Notes: a model not told the origin generated them from the letters alone. A stretch of 64,000 nt of DNA from Colwellia sp. PAMC 20917 (GCF_001767295.1 NZ_CP014944.1:930001-994000), one strand, 5' to 3'. Numbered from the stretch's first letter, positions 36,442 through 44,520 are shown. Numbers and translations are program-made.

Positions 36442-38355
36442 TTATTCTTTACTGTTACTTAATAACTTAGTCATTTCCTCGGCAGGTAAAGGTTTACTGT
36501 ATAAATATCCTTGAGCTAAATCGCAGCCCAAATTGATTAATTTGTTAGCTTGCTCAATTGTTTCTACACCTTCAGCAATTGTTAATATATTTAGTTTTTG
36601 ACATAACACTAACAAGCTACTGATTACGGCTTCATCTCTCTTATCAGTCACTACATCGTTAATAAATAAGCGATCTATTTTAATATAATCGACATCTAAA
36701 TGCTTAATATAAGCTAAAGAACTCATACCTGTACCAAAATCATCAATTGACAATTTCACACCTAATTTTTTTAGTTGTGTAAATATTTCTTGTGTTTTAT
36801 CAATATTTACCATACTGGCATTTTCAGTGAGTTCAATTTCAATAAGTGCTGCTGGAACTTTATAATGTATTAATAGATCGGAAATGTAACTGACTAAATC
36901 TGGATCCATTAAGTTATAGGGGGAAATATTTACAGCTATTGATAACTCAATCCCGTTATCTAACCACGTACGACATTGAATGATAGCTTGCATCAATACG
37001 TATCGTGTAAATTCATGTACAAACATACTTTGTTCAATAATATCGATGAACATGTTTGGCCCCAATAGACCTTCTAAGGGGTGCAACCAACGCACAAGCG
37101 CTTCAACACCGATTATATTGTTACTGGGTAGTTGTACTTTTGGTTGATAATATAAAACGAACTGACTCTGTTCAAGGGCAGAGTTAAGTTGACCTCGTAA
37201 GTTTATTCTAAATTCAGAACGAGTGAAAAGTTCTTGCTGAAATACTTGAAAACCCAACCGATGCTTTTTTGCCTGATACATGGAAATATCTGCATTTCTA
37301 AGAAGATCATCAAGCTGTATGCCACTTCTGGGGTAATACGATACACCTACACTTACGCTTGTTTCAAAGACGTAATTGTTAACTTCGATTGGTTGGCGAC
37401 ATAATGTCACTATATTTTCAGCTAATGAAGTGGCTTTAGTCTCATCTAAATTGTCACACCAAACAACAAACTCATCCCCACCATAACGTATTACTTGTGA
37501 ATTTTTCTCTTTTAAATTGCATAAACGAATAGATATCGCTTTTAAAATTTCATCTCCCACCAAATGTCCCATGGTGTCATTAATATCCTTAAATTTATCG
37601 AGATCAATAAGATAAACAGCTAGTAGTGTATTCACCTCTTGATGCTTTTTTATATTTTCAGCATTTAAATATAACTGAGCATATTCATATAAATAGGCTC
37701 GATTAGGCAAGCCTGTTAGGATGTCATGCGTTGCTAAATACTTAAGTTTTTTATTGCTTTGCTCAAATCGTTTAGTGATTAATGCTGATATGAATAATGC
37801 ACCCCATACAGCTAACCAAAAGGTTAAAAAAGCGGTGATAACAAGTCTATTTGACACATAGGTTGTAGCTTTATCTAAAGCATAGGTTTTATTCACCATT
37901 AATATAGATAAGTTATCAATTGGAGAGTTTTCATAAATCCATAATACTCTATCATCATCAATTTCTATAAAATCAAAGTTAGACTTATGAGCGTTAACTG
38001 CATTATTAATCAATTTGTTAAGGGCGTAAGAAGGAGATGATTTTAATTTAATATGTTTTTTATTAAACCATATTTCAAGTCCAATAACATCTCTACCTAG
38101 AAGACCTATCAGCTCATCTTTTACATTTACATCTAATGCTAATTCGTTGATTTTACCATCATGGATAACAGACTTAACATGTTTAGTAAGCTGGGAAAGC
38201 ACTTTGGTGCTATGTTCCAACTCTAAGGATTCACCAAGGTCGCGTGATAAATTCAATGCTACATTAATAAAAATAGCCGAGACAACAATAGCTAATCCAA
38301 TAGAACTATAAAGTACGCGTTTCCTTAAGGCTGATGACAAATCAGTGCTGGTCAT
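36442..38355 (-). CDS. Membrane GGDEF-EAL protein
   Basis: Inner-membrane c-di-GMP protein of 637 aa. A transmembrane helix lies near residues 14-33; a periplasmic sensor of about 130 residues follows; a second helix is near 170-190 (LVITAFLTFWLAVWGALFI). GGDEF has RYGGDEF but no RxxD I-site at the usual place. EAL has EALVRW, DDFGTGMSSL and EGVET, so hydrolysis is likely. It is 12 bp downstream of the DUF2892 gene, with which it probably forms an operon. Confidence 0.93.
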   Translation of the reverse strand: MTSTDLSSALRKRVLYSSIGLAIVVSAIFINVALNLSRDLGESLELEHSTKVLSQLTKHVKSVIHDGKINELALDVNVKDELIGLLGRDVIGLEIWFNKKHIKLKSSPSYALNKLINNAVNAHKSNFDFIEIDDDRVLWIYENSPIDNLSILMVNKTYALDKATTYVSNRLVITAFLTFWLAVWGALFISALITKRFEQSNKKLKYLATHDILTGLPNRAYLYEYAQLYLNAENIKKHQEVNTLLAVYLIDLDKFKDINDTMGHLVGDEILKAISIRLCNLKEKNSQVIRYGGDEFVVWCDNLDETKATSLAENIVTLCRQPIEVNNYVFETSVSVGVSYYPRSGIQLDDLLRNADISMYQAKKHRLGFQVFQQELFTRSEFRINLRGQLNSALEQSQFVLYYQPKVQLPSNNIIGVEALVRWLHPLEGLLGPNMFIDIIEQSMFVHEFTRYVLMQAIIQCRTWLDNGIELSIAVNISPYNLMDPDLVSYISDLLIHYKVPAALIEIELTENASMVNIDKTQEIFTQLKKLGVKLSIDDFGTGMSSLAYIKHLDVDYIKIDRLFINDVVTDKRDEAVISSLLVLCQKLNILTIAEGVETIEQANKLINLGCDLAQGYLYSKPLPAEEMTKLLSNSKE

Positions 38356-38367
38356 CAGCTTTACTTT

Positions 38368-38589
38368 CTAATTTTTCTTGCAAGTGTTTATATTCGCGAT
38401 TTGATATACAGGACACCATCCTATGGTGAAGGAAATTAAATTCAATACAGCAAAAATCAAAATAGATACTTGTAATAAAACATCACCAATTTGTTCAGAG
38501 AACAGTACAACATAAACAATCAAAGCAACTGCTATTACACCTCTTATGATTCTATCTAGAGCACAAAGATTATGATTAATATTTAGCAT
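38368..38589 (-). CDS. DUF2892 small membrane protein
   Basis: Protein of 73 aa with two hydrophobic segments (VIAVALIVYVVLFS and VSILIFAVLNLISFTIG) and the family's LDRIIRG start and WCPVYQI end. DUF2892 domains also form the C-terminus of rhodanese-type YgaP proteins; here it is alone. It heads a two-gene unit with the membrane GGDEF-EAL gene 12 bp downstream. Function unknown. Confidence 0.85.
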   Translation of the reverse strand: MLNINHNLCALDRIIRGVIAVALIVYVVLFSEQIGDVLLQVSILIFAVLNLISFTIGWCPVYQIANINTCKKN

Positions 38590-39067
38590 AAATTCTCTTA
38601 TGGTTGATCAATATTCCAATTAATAATACATTGTAATTCTTATCTACTTTCATAATATTAGCTATTTCAGTTAATTAATCAAATTTAATCAAATTTAATT
38701 AAATTTTACAGTATTTAGAATAGTCAAATAAAAGGCCATATCCTAACTGGCACAACAGATGTTATGAATCCATTATTATGAACGATCGCTATGGATGGCT
38801 AAACAGGCTATTTATTTTTCTAAATATGTGTCTCAACTAGGCCTTCAAAGTGGAAAACTTAGCGTTTCAAGATGTCTTGCCACTGGCATGCAGGAGTCAT
38901 AGCTTTCAATGTATACCAGGTCGGATTGAACAACACTTTAACTGGTTTATGAGCCTCCATAACGGTCATAAGGGGATTAAATAAGAAAGGCTATGTTCCG
39001 AAAAAAGTAGATATCTCAGCGGTATATAGCCATGTAAAGCCTTTCAATAACCAGTACGGTCTTATGC
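38590..39067. other. Intergenic region with a small unidentified coding remnant
   Basis: The first 120 bp contain AT-rich near-tandem repeats (AAATTTAATC-like, about 38680-38706). Around 38780-38900 a plus-strand frame reads WMAKQAIYFSKYVSQLG then LATGMQES and stops; it has no start and may be a fragment of a lost gene. I cannot identify it. Confidence 0.3.
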
Positions 39068-39481
39068 TTAACCTGCAATGCCTTGTTGAGTAAGTGCATT
39101 AAGATCCGCTAATGCTTGTTCGGCATCCTTAACTGCAATGAAAACATGATCATGATAGTAAGCTGCAACAACATTTGCGCTAATATTTGATTGCGTCAAT
39201 TTAGTAGAAACCGCAGCGGTTAACCCAACTGCATCAAGGCTCGAATGTACATTCAATGTAATACATTTAAAAACACCAGAGTACGAAATGTTAAATTCAT
39301 CGGCTTTTTCTTTCGTCAATATAACGGTTAATCCTTCCTTTTCTTGAAAAGTGCTTATAGGGTTTAGCAACAACACTTGTTCATAATCATACGTATCAAG
39401 AGTACCAAACACATATTCATTTTCGACTAAAACAGGCGTCATAGACGCGATTAATTTTGCTAAGTTTTTTTCACCAGACAT
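39068..39481 (-). CDS. ACT-domain protein (DUF2241/ACT_7-like)
   Basis: Protein of 137 aa. The N-terminal half (LIASMTPVLVENEYVFGTL) fits the DUF2241 half; the C-terminal half (FKCITLNVHSSLDAVGLTAAVST, then FIAVKDAEQAL) is an ACT domain, a small-ligand sensor. It lies 27 bp downstream of the SMR exporter gene on the same strand and may share the riboswitch-controlled transcript. Whether it responds to an amino acid or guanidine-related ligand is unknown. Confidence 0.85.
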   Translation of the reverse strand: MSGEKNLAKLIASMTPVLVENEYVFGTLDTYDYEQVLLLNPISTFQEKEGLTVILTKEKADEFNISYSGVFKCITLNVHSSLDAVGLTAAVSTKLTQSNISANVVAAYYHDHVFIAVKDAEQALADLNALTQQGIAG

Positions 39482-39508
39482 ATATATTTCCTAAATTTAT
39501 TGATTGTA

Positions 39509-39823
39509 TTAGTTAGACATTTTCAAACCAGCCACACCAATGAAGATCAAACAAAAGCAAAACAATTGTTGAATTGAAAGTGGTTGATCAAAAAAATAAT
39601 GGTTTATGATTGAAATTGATGACGCACCTATAGCTAACCAAACGAGATATGCTTGGCTAACAGGAATGTCTTTTAATGCGATTGAGAACAACACTAGGCT
39701 AAGCGTCATTGAAAGAACAGCGAATATTATATATGGGATATTTGTAAAGGATTCTGACTTTTGAATACCAACTAACCAGCCAGCTTCTAAAATTCCTGCG
39801 AGAAATAAGATAAACCAATACAT
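39509..39823 (-). CDS. SMR-family exporter, probable guanidinium exporter (Gdx/SugE type)
   Basis: Four-helix small multidrug resistance protein of 104 aa. The essential membrane Glu is E13 in LAGILEAGW, and AYLVWLAIGA matches the conserved helix-3 region of the family. SMR proteins of the Gdx class exchange guanidinium for protons. The decisive evidence is upstream: a mini-ykkC/guanidine-II riboswitch lies 20 bp 5' of the start. It is followed by an ACT-domain gene after 27 bp. Confidence 0.9.
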   Translation of the reverse strand: MYWFILFLAGILEAGWLVGIQKSESFTNIPYIIFAVLSMTLSLVLFSIALKDIPVSQAYLVWLAIGASSISIINHYFFDQPLSIQQLFCFCLIFIGVAGLKMSN

Positions 39824-39841
39824 ATAAACACTCTATTAAAT

Positions 39842-39888
39842 TTAGGGGTCGTCCCCTGAAAAAATAGAGCGTTGAGGTCGTCCTCACA
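39842..39888 (-). promoter_or_regulatory. Guanidine-II (mini-ykkC) riboswitch
   Basis: The transcript reads two short hairpins, each with an ACGA loop: stem UGAGG/CCUCA (39873-39886) and stem AGGGG/CCCCU (39844-39857). Paired hairpins with ACGR loops define the mini-ykkC (guanidine-II) class. The linker contains ACGCUCUAUU, which can pair over 10 positions (one G-U) with AAUAGAGUGU directly before the SMR start codon. This fits translational control, with guanidine binding releasing the ribosome site. Confidence 0.93.
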
Positions 39889-40260
39889 TCAATACTGATT
39901 TAACGCACCAGCACAATAACAAATAAAATTGATAAAGGGAAATCGCTATTATATCTACTTATAACCGTTATGGTGGCATGGTTAAAGTTAAAAAATAGAA
40001 TATGTACGGCAGCTATGAGCTCAGGCTGAGTGAAAATTCATAAACTACTCTGCTGTTCGCGCACTATCGTTGTTGTGGTGTTAATGATAACTACTTTACA
40101 AGCATTTTAGGTTGTTTACGATGACTAACGTGATGGGCAACCCTCTAGATTTATTACGTTTATATTGGTAACTTTTGTCACTAATCATGAGCTTTCAGAC
40201 CAAATCAGACCAACTATTGCCTGATTAACTTTATCAAACCAATAGTGCCTTTAATTGACA
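39889..40260. other. Intergenic region between riboswitch and IS1182 remnant
   Basis: No ORF. It should contain the promoter of the riboswitch-SMR-ACT unit. The right end touches the end of the transposase remnant; an IS end could lie near 40200-40260 but no clear inverted repeat was found. Confidence 0.4.
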
Positions 40261-40610
40261 TCATTCGTTTCGATTATAAGCAAGAACATGTAGTAGATTA
40301 GTCTCTGTACTTACATTTTTAAACGTTAAGTTAGGTTGACTAGCGGCCATCCACATCTTTATGGTACCAAACGGATGTTCTACCGTTTGCTACGAATCGC
40401 TCGCTTCTTTAAGTCGTTGGTGCATGGCAACAATCTCATTTTCATATTCCCAACGTCGCATTTTTTTGGGCTCTTTCCATCAGCGAGTATACTTTGCACT
40501 AACATCGCAATCTCGACAAGCGATATGGTCTACATAGAGATGTATCTTTAAACCATCTTCCATGGCATTACGACGATAAGGTAATACGTTACTCGCAGGG
40601 AAAATCTACT
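40261..40610 (-). pseudogene. IS1182-family transposase remnant
   Basis: On the minus strand the C-terminal third of an IS1182-type DDE transposase can be read: PASNVLPYRRNAMEDGL, IACRDCDVSAKYT, then WEYENEIVAMHQRL and VEHPFGTIKMWM, ending VLAYNRNE. The Cys pair and the VEHPFGTIK block are typical of the family. Two in-frame stops (40480-40482 and 40390-40392) and loss of the N-terminal two thirds show it is dead. It abuts a truncated neighbour gene at about 40611. Confidence 0.75.
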
Positions 40611-40844
40611 CGTCTTTTGATTAGGATTTAATTTATTATTAATCAACCTCATGTCTAAAAAGTAAATATCATTGACTTGAGGAGTTAAAATAAAAACGGA
40701 TGCTTGTGTTTGCTCAGCGTTATGTAAAGCATATTTTTCATAGCCAAAATAGGCAATCACCGCTAGAAAAGTCAATAACACCAGTTTATTTAAGGAGATT
40801 GATAACTTTGCTTTTACATTTTTTGATTCGAAGGTATGTGGCAC
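40611..40844 (-). pseudogene. Small membrane-anchored protein truncated by the IS remnant
   Basis: The ORF starting at 40844 encodes a hydrophobic segment (LSISLNKLVLLTFLAVIAYFG) and then a soluble stretch ending INNKLNPNQK. After about 40611 the frame runs into out-of-frame IS1182 sequence and stops at 40548, so the last 20 residues are foreign. The native C-terminus is missing. It is probably a chromosomal or cassette gene broken by the insertion. Confidence 0.6.
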
Positions 40845-40949
40845 TTTAATAAATCCTTTTAAAGTTAACTCTATTTGATAACACTGTTTAGGTTTAAAAT
40901 TGAGTAATAAATCATAAATTCAATGATATATCCAATGCTCATCTCCAAT

Positions 40950-41032
40950 ATAACACCTCATCAAAAGTTAAAGATGCTTGAATAAAATAGTAAGTTAAAT
41001 ACAAGGTCAGCCACTCTTTAAATGTTGAGTAA
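40950..41032 (-). repeat. attC-like site H
   Basis: Downstream of the membrane-protein cassette. On the minus strand it holds ACTTACTATTTTATTCAAG and ends in a GAGGTGTTATA core, parallel to the other sites. It is the last recognisable site at the distal end of the array. Confidence 0.55.
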
Positions 41033-41033
41033 C

Positions 41034-41327
41034 TTAGGCGTTTACACTAGATAGCATCATATAAGTAACATAGGTAAATAGACATATTGGAACAACAACA
41101 TATGCAAAAACATCAGATTTACACCAACAGCCTTGAGCTATTTTTTCTTTTCTAAATAAGGATATTGAAGAGCCATAAAGAATAATCAAACCAACGGCAA
41201 CTATCGACATCCAAGAAATATCATTACCCACTAAAAGCAATAATGGCGTTATTGCCGAAAGACACCACAATGAAGCTACAAAACTAGCGCTGTTGTATAT
41301 AACAATTAGATACTTCATCACATCCAA
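41034..41327 (-). CDS. Small membrane protein, cassette-type, unknown function
   Basis: Protein of 97 aa with about three hydrophobic segments (LIVIYNSASFVASLWCLSAI, WMSIVAVGLIILYG, VFAYVVVPICLFTYVTYMML). No family recognised. It is flanked on both sides by attC-like repeats G and H, as a single-gene integron cassette would be. Two ATGs (residues 1 and 4) are possible starts. Confidence 0.65.
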   Translation of the reverse strand: MDVMKYLIVIYNSASFVASLWCLSAITPLLLLVGNDISWMSIVAVGLIILYGSSISLFRKEKIAQGCWCKSDVFAYVVVPICLFTYVTYMMLSSVNA

Positions 41328-41415
41328 AATCTTACTAAGTCGTTAAAAATTGTTAGTTAAAATAACTAGCCATTGGAAACAACCAACTTTTATTTATTCT
41401 ACTTTAATCGTTTAA
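41325..41415 (-). repeat. attC-like site G
   Basis: Between the SDR and membrane-protein genes. It shares GGCTAGTTATTTTAACTAAC with site B and ends near GTAAGAT, close to the core consensus GTTRRRY. The core is the most degenerate of the array. Confidence 0.55.
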
Positions 41416-41422
41416 TAGCTTT

Positions 41423-42130
41423 TTAAAACGGTAATTCCTCCCCCTTAAAATCATAAAATTTCCCAGTGGTATCAATAGATAAATGTAGAATCACTTTCAT
41501 AATCCCAAGAGCCGAGTCTTTAACATTTTCTCTTGCAGAAGAACCGCCCATATCTGTTTGAACCCAACCAGGATGAACAGCCACCACAGCGACATTGTCA
41601 TTAACAAGTTCATTAGATAAGTTCACGGCTAGCATGTTGGCTGCTGCCTTAGACATTCGGTAACCATACCAATCTACACTTCTTTTTCGTGTTAGGGATC
41701 CCATAACAGAAGAAATTATAGCTATTTTACATAGACGATTTTTCTTCAGCAAAGATAATAAACAATGAGTTAAAAACAATGGGCCAAGCGAATTTACTTT
41801 AAAACTCATTTCAGCATTTGCATAGTTAATGTCATGAATACTTTTATTTTCTTGATCTAAATAACCAGCATTATTTATGATTAAATCTATTTTGATACTC
41901 TCTTCACTGAGTTTATTTGCTAACTTCTCAATATTTTCTGGACAAGTGATATCCATTAATTCAATCAGCAATTTTTCAGAGAACTTATCCTTCAATGTTA
42001 TTAAGTCAGCCGATGCCTTTTCATTTCTACAGGTAGCAATTACTGTCCACCCATTTATAAGATATTGTTTTGTTAATTCGAAACCAATGCCTCTATTAGC
42101 ACCCGTTATTAATACAATTAAATCACTCAT
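41423..42130 (-). CDS. Short-chain dehydrogenase/reductase, cassette-type
   Basis: SDR of 235 aa with TGANRGIG (cofactor loop), NNAG, Ser in ISSVMGS and the YRMSK catalytic motif (YxxxK). It resembles the carbonyl-reductase/sniffer-like subgroup. AAAGG precedes the ATG just after the attC-like core at 42148. Its start lies right after site F and its end before site G, which fits a one-gene cassette. Substrate unknown. Confidence 0.88.
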   Translation of the reverse strand: MSDLIVLITGANRGIGFELTKQYLINGWTVIATCRNEKASADLITLKDKFSEKLLIELMDITCPENIEKLANKLSEESIKIDLIINNAGYLDQENKSIHDINYANAEMSFKVNSLGPLFLTHCLLSLLKKNRLCKIAIISSVMGSLTRKRSVDWYGYRMSKAAANMLAVNLSNELVNDNVAVVAVHPGWVQTDMGGSSARENVKDSALGIMKVILHLSIDTTGKFYDFKGEELPF

Positions 42131-42146
42131 GTTGAACCTTTAAATA

Positions 42147-42264
42147 TGACACCCCGTTTAGAGGCAAAATGGTTTACTAAAATGGTAGATATTTTCCAAA
42201 TATGAGAGCGCAACAGAAAACTGTTTTTGGTCTCTCTTTAATGGCTTATAGTTTGATTAACAAC
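42147..42264 (-). repeat. attC-like site F
   Basis: Between the zinc-ribbon gene and the SDR gene. On the minus strand it contains CATTTTAGTAAACCATTTTG and ends AAACGGGGTGTCAT, a variant of the GGGCGTTA core. At about 118 bp it is the longest of the set. Confidence 0.6.
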
Positions 42265-42267
42265 AAA

Positions 42268-42502
42268 CTAAAATAACACAATTAAAAAGCAAGCTAGAAT
42301 AATTGCCAAATAAAAAAACTGCCTACCTGTACTGGAGATTTTTTTCGCTTGCTTTGAGTGTGTCATGTGAATATCACGAATAATTTGTCCCTTTTTTTTA
42401 CCGACACAATGGGGGCAAACAGAATAAGATATTTTATATCTCAAACCACATTTATTACACTGGGTCGTTGGCTCTCTACTGTAATCATGTTTTTTTTGTC
42501 AT
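42268..42502 (-). pseudogene. Frameshifted zinc-ribbon membrane protein, cassette-type
   Basis: The frame ending at TAG (42268-42270) encodes a zinc ribbon (CNKCGLRYKISYSVCPHC), a basic linker and a C-terminal membrane helix (FFYLAIILACFLIVLF). It has no start of its own. The ATG at 42502 is one nucleotide out of frame across a run of eight A; seven A would give an intact protein of about 77 residues. Either a +1 mutation has inactivated it or slippage on the A run restores the product. Confidence 0.55.
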
Positions 42503-42592
42503 AAAACACTTTATTAAGCTTGTAAAAATAACTATTTATAATAACAAGAGAAGCAAATTTTTTGTGGCCGTTTAAGTAACTGCATAAATGCT
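42503..42592 (-). repeat. attC-like site E
   Basis: Between the TIR-like gene and the zinc-ribbon gene. It shares the GGCCACAAAAAATTTGCTTC and CTTGTTAT segments in the same order as its relatives and ends AAGTGTTTTA, a weak core. Degenerate; assigned mainly by position. Confidence 0.45.
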
Positions 42593-42593
42593 A

Positions 42594-43457
42594 TTATAAT
42601 TCAGGCTTAAAACCAGCTGCTTTAATTTCATTAATTAAAAACAGCCCTATTTCATCGATATTATCATCAACTTTTTTATATATAAAACCGCTTAAATCAT
42701 CAGGTATATCCACATCGCCTTTATGAAGAACACAGACATTTTTTCTCCCAAGCTTAGCGACCAAATAACCAAACTCAAAAATGACATTAGGTTTGGCTCT
42801 AATGACTTTTTTTCTCTCAGCATCTATAACACTAGATTGATCAATCGTATACGAAACTTCATCAGGGGTAAGTAATATGAATGCATAAGATACATCACTG
42901 TTGGCCTCGAGTTTTTCAATGAGACTTTGCTCAGCATCCACTTCTCTGTGCAAAAAAATTGGCTGAATTCCGATTTGTGTAAGAAATAGCGCTAATTCAA
43001 TTTTTAAAGCATTGTCATGCCCATGAACAATCAGTACTTTATTATTACTTGGTACTAGGGAGTTAGTTGCATTTGTTTTTTCGGTCGAACCTTTGGGTTT
43101 ATTGGTTTTTTTTGGTGGCCCTGAAACTAATAATTCATTAAATATATCGCCTTCATCTATTAACGAAATTAATGCATTTAATGTTTTAATATAATTGTCT
43201 TTTGCAAACTCAAATTTGTCTTCACTATTACCTGTTACCTTTGAATTATTTGCAGCTTTAAAATAAACAAAAGGTTCTGAATTTGGTTTAACTGTTTGTT
43301 TCAAAATATTTTCTATATCATTTACCCATGTATCCCACGTAGGTAAAGGCTCCCCTAAAGTCAGATCAAGAGGATCATGCTTTTTACTACAGTTTTTCCA
43401 ATTAAACGCTTCACTCATTTCTGCTAGTTTATTGATTTTATTTTTTAACAGCTTCAC
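42594..43457 (-). CDS. TIR-like nucleotide-binding protein (PF10137), candidate immune effector
   Basis: Protein of about 287 aa. The C-terminal half matches the predicted nucleotide-binding TIR-like family also found as CBASS/Pycsar effectors: VLIVHGHDNALKIELALFL, EKLEANSDVSYAFILLTPDE, then PNVIFEFGYLVAKLGRK with the expected catalytic Glu, and VCVLHKGDVDIPDDLSG. Such domains cleave NAD. Residues 1-130 are unrecognised and may sense a trigger. I start at GTG 43457 with AAGGA upstream; the ATG at 43499 lies inside attC-like site D. No cyclase gene is adjacent. Confidence 0.82.
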   Translation of the reverse strand: MKLLKNKINKLAEMSEAFNWKNCSKKHDPLDLTLGEPLPTWDTWVNDIENILKQTVKPNSEPFVYFKAANNSKVTGNSEDKFEFAKDNYIKTLNALISLIDEGDIFNELLVSGPPKKTNKPKGSTEKTNATNSLVPSNNKVLIVHGHDNALKIELALFLTQIGIQPIFLHREVDAEQSLIEKLEANSDVSYAFILLTPDEVSYTIDQSSVIDAERKKVIRAKPNVIFEFGYLVAKLGRKNVCVLHKGDVDIPDDLSGFIYKKVDDNIDEIGLFLINEIKAAGFKPEL

Positions 43458-43473
43458 TACTCGGATCCTTGCA

Positions 43474-43560
43474 CTGCAACGCCCGATTAACTGGCGCATA
43501 ATTGTTGACTAAAGTAAGCACCGAAGAAGCAAATAGCCAACGGTTATTTATTTTATTTAA
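43474..43560 (-). repeat. attC-like site D
   Basis: Between the GNAT and TIR-like genes. On the minus strand it holds CCGTTGGCTATTTGCTTC, then GCTTACTTTAGTCAAC, and ends AATCGGGCGTTGC. It shares TTGGCTATTTGCT with site A and the end with site B. Confidence 0.72.
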
Positions 43561-43564
43561 TAGC

Positions 43565-44122
43565 TTATGTTTCACCATACTCTGACTTTATTAAGCCAAA
43601 ACATTTAAGGTCGTGAAACTGATTCTTCCAATATCCACTTTGACGGCGAATACCCTCTTCTTTAAAGCCTGCGTTGAGTAAAAGAGACTCTGAGGCTAGA
43701 TTCCCGGGAACCGTATCACCTTGAATGCGATTCAAGGCTCCGCATGGTAACTCACCACAAAATGCTGATTTAACAATTCTATGCACAGCTTCTGTTGTGT
43801 AACCACTGCCCCAGAACTTAGGCAGTAAATCGTAACCTATCACAGCATTTTTCATTTTAGGACTCCAAGTATTAAACCCACAAGTCCCTATTAATTGATG
43901 TGTTTCTTTTAAGCGTATAGCCCAACGAATACCAGAGTTTTCTGTAAAGCGAGCATTAAAGAATTCTATTAAATTACTCGCTTGTGAATGTTTAGTAAAT
44001 GCGTCCAGATCATAATATTTGACAACTGAATTGTCTGAGAATAAATCAAATAAGCTATTTGAATCTTCTGTCGTTAATTTATCTAACCTTAAACGATTAG
44101 TTTCTAATACTGGAAATAACAA
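43565..44122 (-). CDS. GNAT N-acetyltransferase (RimJ/RimL-like), cassette-type
   Basis: Acetyltransferase of 185 aa with the RimJ/RimL layout: ETNRLRLDKLTTEDSNSLFDLF at the start, IGTCGFNTW, then IGYDLLPKFWGSGYTTEAVHRIV with the acetyl-CoA loop, and SLLLNAGFKEEGIRRQSGYW. Acetylates an amine on a protein N-terminus or small molecule. It lies 50 bp after the gene at 44172-44504 with no attC-like repeat between, so these two may share one cassette. Acetyltransferases are frequent in cassettes. Confidence 0.9.
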   Translation of the reverse strand: MLFPVLETNRLRLDKLTTEDSNSLFDLFSDNSVVKYYDLDAFTKHSQASNLIEFFNARFTENSGIRWAIRLKETHQLIGTCGFNTWSPKMKNAVIGYDLLPKFWGSGYTTEAVHRIVKSAFCGELPCGALNRIQGDTVPGNLASESLLLNAGFKEEGIRRQSGYWKNQFHDLKCFGLIKSEYGET

Positions 44123-44171
44123 CCTAAATCCTCCATGAACTATAGTATTCTACTTGAGTCGCTTACTATTT

Positions 44172-44504
44172 TTACCACTCTCGCCATTCTTCTGTAACAT
44201 CACCTTCAAATTCTACATTGGCTTTAGTTGTTACTTTTTGAATGAAATCACAAATATCTTCACGTTGGTCAGTTTCTATTAAACATTGACCACAGTCATC
44301 GTTTAATTCGTTCAAAGATAAAATTAAATATTTAATATGATTTTTAGTACTATCAACAGTTTGAATTTCTGATCCCATTGACGACATGAACTCTAAGAGT
44401 AATGTAATGCAATCAGTAACATTATCAGATGTGTAATCAGGTTGATTTTCTCCCTCAATAAAATCTAACATTCCATATTGAATACTTTTAAGTAAACTTT
44501 TCAC
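44172..44504 (-). CDS. Small acidic protein of unknown function, cassette-type
   Basis: Acidic protein of 110 aa with predicted helices and no signal peptide or membrane segment. No family is recognised. It has a central DDCGQC segment and ends VTEEWREW. It follows attC-like site C and is followed after 50 bp by the GNAT gene. Confidence 0.6.
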   Translation of the reverse strand: MKSLLKSIQYGMLDFIEGENQPDYTSDNVTDCITLLLEFMSSMGSEIQTVDSTKNHIKYLILSLNELNDDCGQCLIETDQREDICDFIQKVTTKANVEFEGDVTEEWREW

Positions 44505-44520
44505 ATAAATCTCCGTAAAA

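Noticed and set aside
39699-39887. 62-aa leftward ORF over the SMR gene start
   Set aside because: It reads through the guanidine-II riboswitch in a different frame from the SMR gene and has no ribosome site; the RNA structure explains the region.
40336-40551. 71-aa rightward ORF
   Set aside because: It is the antisense of the IS1182 transposase remnant, which shows clear family motifs on the minus strand.
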